Assembly (NCBI GenBank): GCA_001986395.2
Contig: MQVO02000007.1
Span: 1,364,001 to 1,428,000 of the forward strand
Length of the DNA: 64,000 nucleotides
Source: Irpex lacteus
Taxonomy: Eukaryota; Basidiomycota; Agaricomycetes; Polyporales; Irpicaceae
Reading direction: 5' to 3'
Shown: positions 32,978 through 44,164 of the stretch, in pieces
Position numbering within the stretch: the stretch's first letter is position 1
Layout of the letters: every line of letters begins with the position of its first letter
Made by a program: the position numbers and the translations under genes
Notes under the pieces: model-generated
Told to the model about the DNA's origin: nothing
Database searches by the model: none
The model's input: only the letters and a program-made list of their open reading frames with translations

Positions 32978-35162
32978 TTATATTGTGCGAGTAGCCTCGA
33001 CTAACGCCTGATGTTCGTTAGACCGAGGGCGGATATCACACTTGAAGGGTTTGGGGTAACTTTATAACCGATGACGTGAGCTTGGCGTGCCTATAACATT
33101 ACTTACGTTATTGAAAACGTACCATAGGAAGCCCATAATGTACTCCCCACTCGGCGTTATCTCCGCGGCGTACTCGTCCTTTGCTTTCGACAGGTCAAAA
33201 GCAGCGAGGACAGAAGCGATGTTAAACCACATAGATTCATACGCCATGTGTCGGCCAGCGCAGATTCTGCGTCCGTATCCAAAGGCGGCAGTTGCGGGGT
33301 CACGTACTTCTGGGTCAAGCTTACCATCCTTCATGAATCGGTCGGGATTGAACATGAGAGGATCTGGATAAGCATCTTCATCGTGTAGCATAGCCCTAAC
33401 ATTTATATATCAGTCCGCATAGATATTCTAAGTCGCTGGAGCAGAGGCATTCTTACCATGTATTTCCAACCAGTAAGGAATCCTTAGGGATGTAGAATCC
33501 CTTGTAGATGTCGTCTGCAGAGCATCTATGCGGTACAGCTATATATCACTATCAATCAACTGCTTGTTTGACACCGCGTTTGTACTGGCCATACCTAACG
33601 GCACGACCGGATTCCAACGTAAAACTTCCTTCAATATGGCGTGGCAATACGTCAATGAATGATAGTCGGCAAACGTCGGCAGGCGACCTCCGCAATGCTG
33701 ATCGATTTCCGCTTGAGCCTTCCTTTGTACTTCTGGATACAATACCATTGCCAGTATAAATGAACCTAAAGCTGATACCGTCTAGAGTAGTAGGCTCAGT
33801 AACTTGAAACACGGAGCAGTTGGGCACTTAGTAGAATACTAAATCATCTGTACTCACAGTATCCGCACCGGCTGCCAAGATGGTGTAAATGCAGACAATA
33901 GATTGCATGTTTGAAGCAACTTACCCACGTACATTGAAGCCAAGGCTCCGCTGACAACAGACTCCATGTAGCCATCGTCTCTCGAATCTTTTACCATAGT
34001 CTCAAGAAGGGTGGTCGCGACACTCTCAGGAGCTACCCCCATTGCCTGCCGACGAGCCAGGCCGTTGAACACACGGCCGAGCAGTAAATCTATTTGACTC
34101 ACGAATTGTCTTTTCACAATATCAAACGGCTCATGCAACATCTTCATCGCGTACGTCTTCCATTCCCTGGCCTCTCTCTGGAACCGAGCGCCAGGGAACC
34201 ATTCAGGAACGTATTTCACTATCATGCCGCTCAGTGTTCACTCTCTCATGTCTTGAGAACAGACTTACAAAAAGGTAATGCATCGACCAGGTACGAGCCA
34301 GCGTTGGTGGTCGCGGAGATGGCCTCTGTTGCGCGCTCCGCCGTGTACAAGAATGGATCATTTTCTGCCTGGATCTTAATACCATAAGCGATCTTCAATA
34401 TTGCGGCTCCAGCCATGCTGACAACAAAGCAAGCTATCGTTGGATCATGTTGTTCGTATGTATCAAACCAAAACGCACTGGCGAAGATGATCCATGAAAT
34501 CATTCGGATTCTTCAACAGCTTCTCGAGAAACAGATGCGTCTCCTCTTCTTCGACCGGTCGGAAACGTTTAACACCTTCTGCATGGAAGTCTTGCTGAAA
34601 CGCCTTTCGCTGGTCTTTCCAATAGCTGTTGTATCGTAAAAAAGCAGTGCCCCAGCCCATGCCACATAACTCATTGAGCATCACCATCTCATTCCTGTCA
34701 TATTATGACCGTGTTAGTTGGAAAGTGCTGTCAAGGCACAAAGATATTCATGATACGTGCCTATCAGAATAGTTCAGAGATCGTTTTTCCAGAAGATCAG
34801 TAATGGCCTCGGCAGAGTTGAGAACGATGATGTTGCTCCCTAACACACTGAGACGGATGATATCCGAATCTGCAAAGACCAGTCACGCAGCACGTTAGCG
34901 TATGCGCGTGAAATCAGGACGGTACAGAGAAACTCACTATACTTTTCTCCCATTCTCAAATATTCAATCCATGCTGGCTGAGATGGTAAATCTCGCAATT
35001 GCCAATGAGAGGCAGACCAGGCGGTCCAGGAGGATGCGGAAGCCTCTTTGAGTTGTTTCGTGACTTCCATGCGTATAGCGCGCCGTACGACGCAAGGGCC
35101 GCAACGCACACTGCCACATCAGTCTTCGTGAGACTGACACTCAAGTCAAATCCAAAGGGCAT
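32978..35162 (-). CDS. cytochrome P450 monooxygenase, with one apparent frame break in exon 1
   Basis: Membrane-anchored microsomal P450 of the expanded basidiomycete type. Exons: 34938-35162, 34761-34869, 34479-34694, 34269-34417, 34103-34218, 33925-34045, 33858-33871, 33595-33781, 33457-33538, 33123-33395 and 32978-33059. It has an N-terminal anchor (VAVCVAALASYGALYAW), hinge PPGPPGLPLIGN, I-helix AGADTTVSALGSF, ExxR in LKEVLRWNP, and heme-binding FGYGRRICAGRHMA with the Cys ligand. The frame breaks at 34997-35000: after LIGN the conserved LRDLPSQPAWIEYL continues in another frame, and total length is one base short of a multiple of three. One extra base would give 524 aa. Intron 2 is GC-AG (34695-34760). 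All catalytic motifs downstream are intact. Substrate unknown. Confidence 0.87.
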
Positions 35163-36094
35163 CTTCTGAAGATTTCTGCGTTCCTTTTTTTTGCGAAGAG
35201 GAAGTTCGAAAATGATGGAATGACCAGGAGGGCGGGAACTGGGGCCGAGGACAGAGAGTACTGAGACTTATATGTCGGCTTGAAATACTTTCTGAAATGT
35301 GAAACGAATTCCGTATCACAGACATTACATCATGATGCTTCTAGTCAACTTCACTGAGGCTAGGGAACTATTGCGTGAGACCCGTTCACAGGTTCAAGTA
35401 TAGCGATCAGGGTAAGCTGTCTGTCTCTGGAGTATGTACGACATATCAGTGACTTGCAACAGTGCGATGAGTGGCGAAGAGCTCTCACACAGGCGTTGAA
35501 AGATCGCTGAGAACTGAAGGGTTACGGGATATTACGGGAGTATTAGAGAAGTGAATGCAGCCAGCCATTGAGTTGAAGCGCAACGAGTGTAAGACGTTAC
35601 GTACATGTTTCTGATGGTCGTTCAGTGCCTGACACCCTGGTATGGCTGAGCACCAACGACCAGGGGCATGCATACTGTAAGTATTGTAATGAGTTGTGAA
35701 GAGCTTAAACTTGTAACGAGACGCACCGTCTCTGGCGTTCATGAGAACGGATATAGGTCTGTGTGAAAAATTAAGATTGCCTCCCAGGCGCTCAATAAGG
35801 TACACATGCATGGGTAGAGACGTCAGCAGCTTATCCTACTGACCTGACTTTCGCATGTCTTTTTGCTCTTGTCATATAAAATCATGGAATGCCTGTATGG
35901 CAACTACCAGTCCAACCCAGATAGAGTTTCAACGATACGATATACATACTGTACAATGATCGACTACAAACTCGACATTAGCGCATGACTATACTCAAAC
36001 ATCGGAGAGCACACCGACTCAACCACCGGACAAAGCAGCAACATACCCCGAAAGAACCATGTCGCTGCACAGCGCCCCGTTGAAGAAGCTGCGA
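35163..36094. other. intergenic
   Basis: About 930 bp, the P450 promoter side and WRAP73 3' flank. A minus-strand TATAAG near 35269-35274 is about 107 bp from the P450 ATG. Otherwise no gene, repeat or RNA that I can support. Confidence 0.4.
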
Positions 36095-38067
36095 TCAAGA
36101 AGTGACCATACGATCGGGATCTTGCTCGTCCATGTCATGATCAGCGTCTTCCACTTCAAATGCGCAGCAAAAGGTCTCCTTATCAAGCAGCACAAGTCCT
36201 TTCCCGTCGGGTGCCCAACGAATGTCACGAGTCTCGAACTCGTCTGTAGAGATGTTGCACGAAGCTTTAGTCAGCGCCATAGAGAGAGGTGACGTGTAAT
36301 AAACGGCACATACGAGCTGGTACACCCACGCACTCCGCAAGTTCCTCGGCCTCGCTGGAGTCACCTTCTCCGACCCATTCATCGCTCCAAAGATACATAG
36401 TGCCTTTCGAGCAGCAGATGGCTAGACTTCCCTTTCGTACAGGATTCCATTGTGCATTGACCACCGGTTGGTTGTGTATGAGAACACTCCTAAGCGTCGG
36501 CACTACGACCCGAGATTCTGCAGAATCGCGGCTGGTGGGCGAGGGGAAAGCAAAGAGATGGATAGCGTTGGGAGTGGACTCAAAACGCGCGAGTAACAGT
36601 GTTCCAGCTGTGTTGAAAGCCAGTTGAACGGTTCCTGACTTCGGGAAAGGTTTCGAAAGATCGGGGCGAGTAATTGCGATAGTGGTGGGGGTCGGGAGAC
36701 GCTCGTCTAAAGGGGAGTTGATTAGAGTTGATTGCGTTGTTCGATGAGTCATCTACCCGCTAATCTGGCGTCGGCCGATGCCGACAGTCGTATCAAGCGC
36801 TAATCTGTACTCACATGAAAGGAATCCCCGTCCCTGGGTCTTCTCCACCCAATTCGTGGGCTCGCGCCACAACACCTACATATCCAATTTCGGATTAGTC
36901 ACGGTGTATGTACAATACCGAGGGGAACATGTCATACAACTCCCGCCGGTACTCTCGCCTGCAATTCCAGCGTGGCAACAGCACCCCATGTAACGCTTTC
37001 CAAGATATAGATCTGTGCATTGTGAGTGTTGGTAATCAAGTGCCGCATGTCAAGGGAGTACCTTGTCGTCCCAGCCAGACACAGCCAGATATGCACCAGA
37101 GGGGTGCCAGGCTACGTTGCGTATCCCGAAGCCTCGGTCATTTTCTGGAGAAAAGCTTCCGAGGACATCGCCCGATAGTGAGATTACATGCAGCCTGTAC
37201 TGAAATGATGACCGAGCAAGAAAGATGCTTTTAGCAGATTAAGACCCGCAATCTCAAATACACCTCACCTCCAGCGCGCCTTCCCATACGGCCAGTGCGT
37301 CGCCTGTAGGAGATAAAGAAAGTGACGCGAGGTTGGCTGTTGGCAGTGGAAAATGCTGAGCACAAAAGGGTATGCACATGGTCTTGTCTTTGATGGCGTG
37401 ATTTACGTACCCTGACGAGACGATACGCCTCAGTGGTATCGTATACTCCTACCGTGTCTTTAGACTTATGTCGTTCTGCAAGAATAAAATATCTGCCGTC
37501 TCCACGAAATGTGTAACCTGCTCTTTGCATGAGGTTTTTTCGCCAATATTGATGTAGAATGGCTTGCCTTTGTCCGTAAAGACCGGGAATTGAATATGAG
37601 TGGCGGTGCCAGTAGTAAGAGACCAAATAGTGACCCTGAGCTGCCATCATTACAGTCAAATCTAAGAGATGAGTGGAAGGGAAACTCACTCCCATGTCCG
37701 AGAAGCAAAGGATGGATCTTCCGTCGGGAGCCCATTCTGCTTTGACAAGGCCTTCAAGTCCCGCGTTAATGCGTGCGTTCCAGGACTCGTCTCTCAGTTT
37801 GAACACGTTGAGGAAGCCTTTCTTCGCGCAAGCAGCCAGGACATACTCGGAGTCGCATGACCATGCTGCGTGAGATATACGACAAGGCGCCGAGTTTGGA
37901 GCGGCGGTTGCTTTTTCGGGAGGGAGGAGTTGCCAGGTTCTGGCCACTTGGAATGAGTCAGCACGACGGATGACAACTCTGTCGTTTGCTGCGGTTAGAA
38001 TGAAATGGGTTCCAGGGCTAAACGAGACGAGGCCAGCTGTTTGTTTGTAGATTTCAGTGAAATCCAT
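36095..38067 (-). CDS. WRAP73: WD-repeat protein WRAP73 (WDR8)
   Basis: WD40 protein of centrosomes and spindle pole bodies; in fission yeast the Wdr8-Msd1 pair anchors microtubule minus ends. Nine exons (37690-38067, 37568-37640, 37411-37517, 37269-37355, 37062-37199, 36941-37012, 36815-36875, 36314-36706, 36095-36243) give 485 aa. Start MDFTEIYKQTAGLVSFSP matches the family start. WD-type blocks include AAWSCDSEYVLAACAKKG, KAEWAPDGRSILCFSDMG, LRVTIWSLTTG, GDGRYFILAERHKSKDTVGV, IRNVAWHPSGAYLAVSGWD, VWREP-like VLWREPTNWVEK and IRWAPDGKGLVLLD. Intron 2 (37518-37567) is a GC-AG intron of 50 nt with a classical AG/GCAAGC donor. The GT donor of intron 6 is a choice between two in-phase sites. Confidence 0.92.
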
Positions 38068-38547
38068 GACGACGCGACAGCGACGGCCACGGCTGCGAGT
38101 CAGAGTCAGATCACAGGCAGCAGGCAGTAGCACTTTGTATAGTCCGGGAGCTTGTTTGGAAAGGTACGCGTTGCCTCGGTCCGAGAGAGGCAATAGGAGT
38201 GGACAGTCAATGGACAACACTCATCCACGCATTCTTTGGGTCCGCACATGGGCGTCTATCCGACCATCACGCACGCCAGGGGGGTTGCAGCTGGTTGCAG
38301 GCTGCCGTTGATAACCGGTGATCCGAGGAATACCATAAGAGGCAAGTGGGTCGGTAAATCTGAGATGTCAGCATGGTTTTGATCTGTGTGGATTGGTTTA
38401 TCCTGCTCCCTCGGACGAGCGTCGCAGAGACTAGTGCGGGCTATTCATCCATGCTGACATTATCATCGGCAATGAAATATTCATATTTATACCGACGCCC
38501 CTCCACTCGTCTCTCCCTACCTATCCCCGTTTCTTTTTTCCTCCCTC
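38068..38547. other. divergent promoter region
   Basis: 480 bp between the WRAP73 ATG and the DHA1 transporter ATG. An ATTTATA element near 38484-38491 lies about 60 bp upstream of the transporter ATG. A pyrimidine-rich stretch (38500-38545) just before the ATG is typical of fungal leaders. Confidence 0.45.
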
Positions 38548-40406
38548 ATGTCGTCCTCACATCATATTCCCGCCGCTGCTACCCTGCCCTCCGTAGAGGA
38601 GAAGGACCAGCACACTGATGTGTCCCACCAGACACCTAGTAGAGCCTCCACACAACTGTAGCTAGCCGTGACGATGAAGAAAATGATTCGGAGTCAGTGA
38701 ATGCAGAGTTTGAGCGAGAGACATATGGCCCTGAGCCAGGGGAGAAGGGGTGGGACAAGTATGAGGTGCGCATCCCGCCGGACGACCCGGACAGTCCCTT
38801 CAGGATGTCGCGTTTGAAACGTTGGTATATCACAATGCTTGGTGGTATTCTTGTATTGAATGCGTATGTTGTCCTTTTTCATTGCCCTGCCAACTCACTA
38901 ACGCCCGTTCCAGGACATTCGCGAGCTCAACACCCTCGGGTATCGTGCCTGAGATGATGGAATATTTCGGGTTCGGTCGTGAGGTTGCAACCCTCACCAT
39001 TTCTTTGTTCGTCGCCGGATACTGTGTCGGGCCCCTGTTCTGGGGTCCATTGTCAGAGCAATACGGTCGGAAACCTGTTCTTGTGGCCTCCTTCATCGTG
39101 TACACCGCATTCCAACTGGGGTGTGCTCTCTCAAAGAACACGGCATCCATAATCATCTTCCGTTTCCTCGGTGGATGCTTCGCCGCATCTCCTTTGGTCA
39201 TCAGCGGGTACGTCGCAGTTTGTTGTAAGTTCGTTGACCCGTCCTAACAAGAAATCTAGAGCTTTGATTGGTGATATATGGGATCCCAACACCCGTGGAA
39301 AGGCGTTGGCCTTCTTCACCCTCGGTCCTTTCGCCGGACCTGCTCTTGGCCCGATCAGCAGTGGCTTCATGTCAGTCGCAGGCGTCTCATGGCGTTGGAC
39401 GTACTGGCTGATGACCATCTTCGCTGGTGTCTGCACTGTCCTCATCTTCTTTACTCTCCCCGAAACATATGTGTAAGCAATACTATGTTTTCATGTTCAT
39501 CCGTATACTGATTCCTCGTTGTAGTCCTGTACTAGTCGTTAAGCGTGCGCAGAAGCTTCGCAAGGAAACTGGCGACGAAAACTACTGGGCACCTCTTGAG
39601 AGGAAGAAGTTGACGTTTGTTCAACGTCTGGAAGAAGTCGTGGCCAGACCGTTCAAGGTTCTCTTTGCCGAGCCCATGCTCATGGCCCTGTCACTATTCA
39701 TGAGCGTAAGTACCCCACTGTATTCCAGTCATGAGTTCATTGCTAACTAATTGTCTAGTTCGTTTACGGTTGCATCTACCTCCTATTCGAGGCCTTCCCC
39801 ATTGTGTTCTCACAAGGCCACGGGTTCAATGCCGGTATTCTGGGACTTATGTTCCTTCCTCTTTTCCTCGGAGGATGCTTAGGTGTCCTTGGCTATCTGC
39901 TCATTTGGAACCCACAATACGAGAGGTTGGCGAAGGAACATGCTCCCCACCCGGTTCCTCCCGAAGTTCGTCTTCGTCAGGCTCTTTGGGCTGGTCCTGG
40001 TTTCGCCATTTCCTTCTTCTGGTTCGGATGGACGTCATACCCTACCATCAGCTTCTGGGCACCCATGATGTCTTCCCTCCTTCTCGGCTTCTCCGTCGTC
40101 TGGATCTTCTTGGGCATCTTCAACTACATCATCGATTGCTACCTTTACGTCGCCGCTTCCGCACTCGCCATCAACGCGGTCATGCGTTCGTCGTTCGGTG
40201 CCAGCTTCCCATTGTTTGCCACCCAGATGTACGAGAAGTTGAACCCTAGGTGGGCATCGACGCTGATCGGCCTCATCGCGTGCCTCTTGGTCCCCATCCC
40301 CTTCGCACTGATCAAGTTCGGCCCTGCCCTTCGTCGTCGATCGAAGTACGCACCAACCAAGCCTGCGCCACCAAAGCCAGTGAAGAGTGAAGAGGACTCT
40401 GTATAA
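38548..40406 (+). CDS. MFS transporter, DHA1 family (Tpo/Flr1-like drug or polyamine exporter)
   Basis: Twelve-span drug:H+ antiporter type. Exons: 38548-38621, 38666-38863, 38914-39207, 39260-39472, 39525-39705 and 39759-40406, giving 535 aa in this model. After a hydrophilic N-terminus (residues 1-75), helix 1 leads to SSTPSGIVPEMMEYFGFG, then GPLSEQYGRKPVLVASF (motif A), RFLGGCFAASPLVISG, GDIWDPNTRGKALAFF, LGPFAGPALGPISSGF (motif C-like) and WRWTYWLMTIFAG. The C-terminal half has YLLFEAFPIVFSQGHGF, FGWTSYPTISFWAPMM, and SSFGASFPLFATQMYEKL. The first junction is uncertain: I use a 44-nt intron (38622-38665), but a missing base at 38654-38655 would instead let the N-terminus read straight through. 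Substrate unknown. Confidence 0.88.
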
Positions 40407-41284
40407 TCTGATCCCCTCTCACCGCTCTCGCATCGTACAATTTCTATAAAATCTTTGACGCGACTTTTTTTTTACCGTCGCTACATCTCAACGCTGTTTT
40501 ACTTTACCTGTTGTCTTGCTTTATCTTCACTCACATCTCACGAAGCACCATCACGTCCATCGCAACATCACATTCCTAATTCTCATCCACCATGCCCTTT
40601 TTTCTTGTTTATTCAACACGGACGGTTCCCGTAGTGCACATAGAGATTTAATTGTAGCATTAGGCAATATAATGCCCACTAGTCGTAGTATACCTGAATG
40701 TCGTATCCACTGTTTTAGGGTGTTGAGTAGATTTGAATAAGGAACGTCGTTCTCGGTACCCATGCGTTGTGTGGCCTGATATCAAGGGACGGAGCGCCAT
40801 TTCCGGCGATAAGGCGGGGGACGTTGTGCCGAATCTTGACCAAGATAACAGTAGATTGCGAACATGTCATGTCCGAGCGGCGCACCGACTACTGCTTGCT
40901 CTCTCGAAAGTAAAGTCGAGTTCAACATCAAGCATTCAATCTTGCGCAACAACAAACCAGTTGACGACCGCAGCAGTCATATGAACGTCGTGGCTCTCTT
41001 CCCACACCCACCTCAGCCATACACATGCCAGTGGGATGCCGCGGCAAAACACCTACAAGGCTTTAAGGAGTGCCGAAACATCCTTGACTTCCGGATAGCA
41101 GTCACGCGAAATCGCATATGTCGTTCTCATGAGTCATTTGGCTGAATTGTTCAAGGTATTTAATCCAGCAATGTAGAGACAGGAATAGCTCGACCACCCT
41201 TTCATCAATCCCCCTTATCGCAGCAAGCCCACTGCGAAATCAACCACCTCTACGGCCTACGACCTTCCTCTTGACTCAGATAAA
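40407..41284. other. intergenic
   Basis: About 880 bp between the transporter and the GGT gene, both +. T-rich just after the stop (3' UTR). The remainder holds only short frames. The GGT promoter has no obvious TATA. Confidence 0.4.
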
Positions 41285-44024
41285 ATGAAGATCGACTGGG
41301 ACAAAGTCGCTTACCCCGAGCCTGCATTCGAACGTTTCCCAAGTCGGAGATCTGTGGTGTTCGGCACCAAGGGTATCGTCTCAGCCTCACAACCTTTGGC
41401 CGTAGAAGCGGGTCTGGAGATCTTGAGGAATGGGGGAAACGCAGGTACGCCCGAACTCAGATTAGATATTGCCAACTCGGGAAACTCAAGACTCCACTCC
41501 TTCTTTCTTACATCCTCTACATCAACCTGGCTGTGCACATCCATGGGCGTACATATGCATCTACACGGTTCCATCGGACACGGATGCACCACTCCATAAT
41601 GAATTGTAAACCGTGCGCTCGAACGAACTTGCCGTCGCCTCCGACCCTGCTTCTGTCGATCCGTGGGCTTCTGTGAATCGCCCTCATCACCATCGCGCAG
41701 CCGATGCTGCTGTGGCGACTTCTGCCGCGCTCAATGTGACGGAGCCGTGCAGTTGCGGTATTGGCGGGTAAGTCTATCGTTACTAGATTGACCTCTCCCG
41801 CGAGCCGCTTCATTTACTAACGCTCGATCTGGCTTCTTACTTTACAGAGACGCGTTCTGCTTGTTCTACGACGCGAAGGAGAAGACAGTCAAGGCGTTCA
41901 ACGGGTCTGGGCGATCTCCGGAGAAGTTGACAATCGAGCATGTTCGGGCGCAGGGTATTTCGGGAAACAGCATTCCGGCTTCGAACTTGAACTCGGTGAC
42001 TGTCCCAGGTATGGATCACATTGAGCACATATGATATGGTGCTCATATTCGCCTGTTATAGGATGTGCCGCCGCGTGGGTGGATACTGTCGAGAAACTTG
42101 GTAGCGGGAAGGTCACCCTAGCAGAGGTTCTTGCACCAGCCATCCGCCTTGCGGAGGAAGGGTGGGTTACACTTCTGTCTGCCTACTAAATCATTACTCA
42201 TGGTATGCCGCAGAGCACCCGTTTCCGAGATCACAGGCTTCTCCGTAGGTATTCTATGACATTCGGCTTCTAAACACGCTTCTCATGCTTCAACAGTGGA
42301 AGCGCAGCGAGCAGCTTATCCAGAATGCTTCGCCGAACGGTGACGAGATGCTACTCAACGGTAGAGCTCCGCGGCCAGGCGAGGTCATGAAACTACCTAA
42401 CCTTGCAAAGACCTTCCGCTCCGTCGCAGAGCATGGCAAAGCAGGGTACTACAAGGGACGAGTCGCCGAAGCGATTGTCGAGCTTGTCCAGAGCAAGGGT
42501 GGTGTCTTGACTTTGGAAGATCTGGCAAAACACGATACAGATTGGGTCGAGCCCATCAGCTACACGTTCAACGATGAGGTCACCGTATACGAGTGCCCGC
42601 CAAACGGTCAAGGTAGCTGATTCGCCACATTACGCAGGACAATATTGATCATAACATTTACAGGTTTGACTGCGCTCATTGCACTGGGCATCCTTGACCA
42701 ACTTGAGGCGCAAGGCAAGATTAAGTCGCTCCTCGAACTAGAGCACAACTCGGCAGAATATTTGCATGCTCTCGTTGAAACACTCAGGTACGTTTGTCTC
42801 GCAACACATCAGGTGGCCTCTAATCTTATGCTCCTTTTAGGCTTGCCTTCGCAGGTATTATGCACTCCCAATTCGCTATCATCCTTATCTAATCACGAAC
42901 TTCTAGATACACAATACTACGTCAGCGATCCAGCTGTTCATCCGGTTCCGGTCGAAAAGCTGCTCAGCAAGGTGAGTCTCTGACTTGATCACGCTATGAG
43001 ATCGAACAGTATAGTGATTGTACACCCTAGGAATATCTTGCATCACGGGCCAGCTTATTCGACCCAGAAAGGACGAACCCCAAGGTCGTCCGCGTAAGTC
43101 CATTTTGCTGATATTCACTTCCTACCTGTCATTAACAAATAACTGACAGGGGAACCCGGTATACTCATCGGACACAGTCTACTTCACTGGTAAGCAAGCA
43201 TGCTTCGTGCTCGGCGTGTTTTACCCATTGCAGCTGACTTCGTGTAGTCTCGGATCAGTGGGGAAATGCATGCAGCTACATCCAGAGCAACTACGCAGGT
43301 AAGAATCGTTAGCCGTACTTGTCATCAGCCATACTAATGTGCTACATTCTCCACATTAGGGTTCGGAACGGGCGCAATTCCTAAGGGCTGCGGTTTCACC
43401 CTACAGAACCGGGGGTCAAACTTCAATCTTACCCCAGGTCACCCGAACGTACTCGAGGTAAGCCAGTTGCATGCAATTGTCTTTTGCGACACTGTCTTGA
43501 CACATACTCCAGGGTGGAAAGAGACCCTACCACACCATCATCCCGGCCATGGCGCTCCGAGGCGACGAATTGTTCTTGAGTTACGGTGTCATGGGAGGCT
43601 TTATGCAACCGCAAGGCCACGTTCAGGTCTTGCTGAACATCCTTCGTGGATTTACAGCGCAAGCTGCCCTCGACGCACCTCGGTTCTGCATTTCCGCAGG
43701 AAGTCCCGAGACGCAGGGCTCCGACACCGGCAGTGCCGGTGATATCAACAGTGAAGTGTACTTCGAGGAGGGCATTTCTGAAGACGTGGTCAAGAAGCTG
43801 AGGGGTAAGTTTGGAGCTCGGCATGATTCGGAGTCTTCTAAGAAACGTGCTGATGATTTTTCTTCGCAGAATTGGGTCACGACGCTCGCGTTGCGACTGG
43901 GTATGGTCGTTCGTTGCTCGGCAGGGGCCAGGTGATCCACAGAGTGGTCGACCCGAACGGAAACAGAGTATGGGCAGCAGGTTCGGACCCAAGAGGAGAT
44001 GGCCACGCAGCCGCTCAGATATAA
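41285..44024 (+). CDS. gamma-glutamyltransferase-family Ntn hydrolase
   Basis: Fifteen exons: 41285-41444, 41701-41767, 41848-42008, 42062-42161, 42214-42244, 42297-42612, 42664-42787, 42841-42854, 42907-42971, 43031-43093, 43150-43189, 43248-43298, 43360-43457, 43513-43804 and 43870-44024, giving 578 aa. Family blocks: [70 protein letters not shown], then the autocleavage region [16 protein letters not shown], where Thr376 is the predicted nucleophile of the small subunit, and [36 protein letters not shown]. There is no signal peptide, so this looks like the cytosolic YwrD/HpxW-like branch rather than secreted glutathione-degrading GGT. Substrate could be a gamma-glutamyl compound or oxamate-like amide. 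Intron 1 is unusually long (256 nt). Confidence 0.9.
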
Positions 44025-44164
44025 TGTGCTAACGGGTTTTAAATATAAGTATTGGTATCTGATGTACAGTAGAAGCCCTTACGCACAAAAGAACGACAAA
44101 GATGTTGCAACAGTCTATATATGAGTCCGCCTAAGATAATATATCAAGCAGTCTGTACTATATA

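Noticed and set aside
35485..35811. 108-aa minus-strand frame in the P450-WRAP73 gap
   Set aside because: No domain, no splice partners, and composition like the surrounding non-coding DNA.
38639..38661. 23-nt GT-AG intron in the DHA1 transporter
   Set aside because: Too short to be spliced; branch site and polypyrimidine tract cannot fit.
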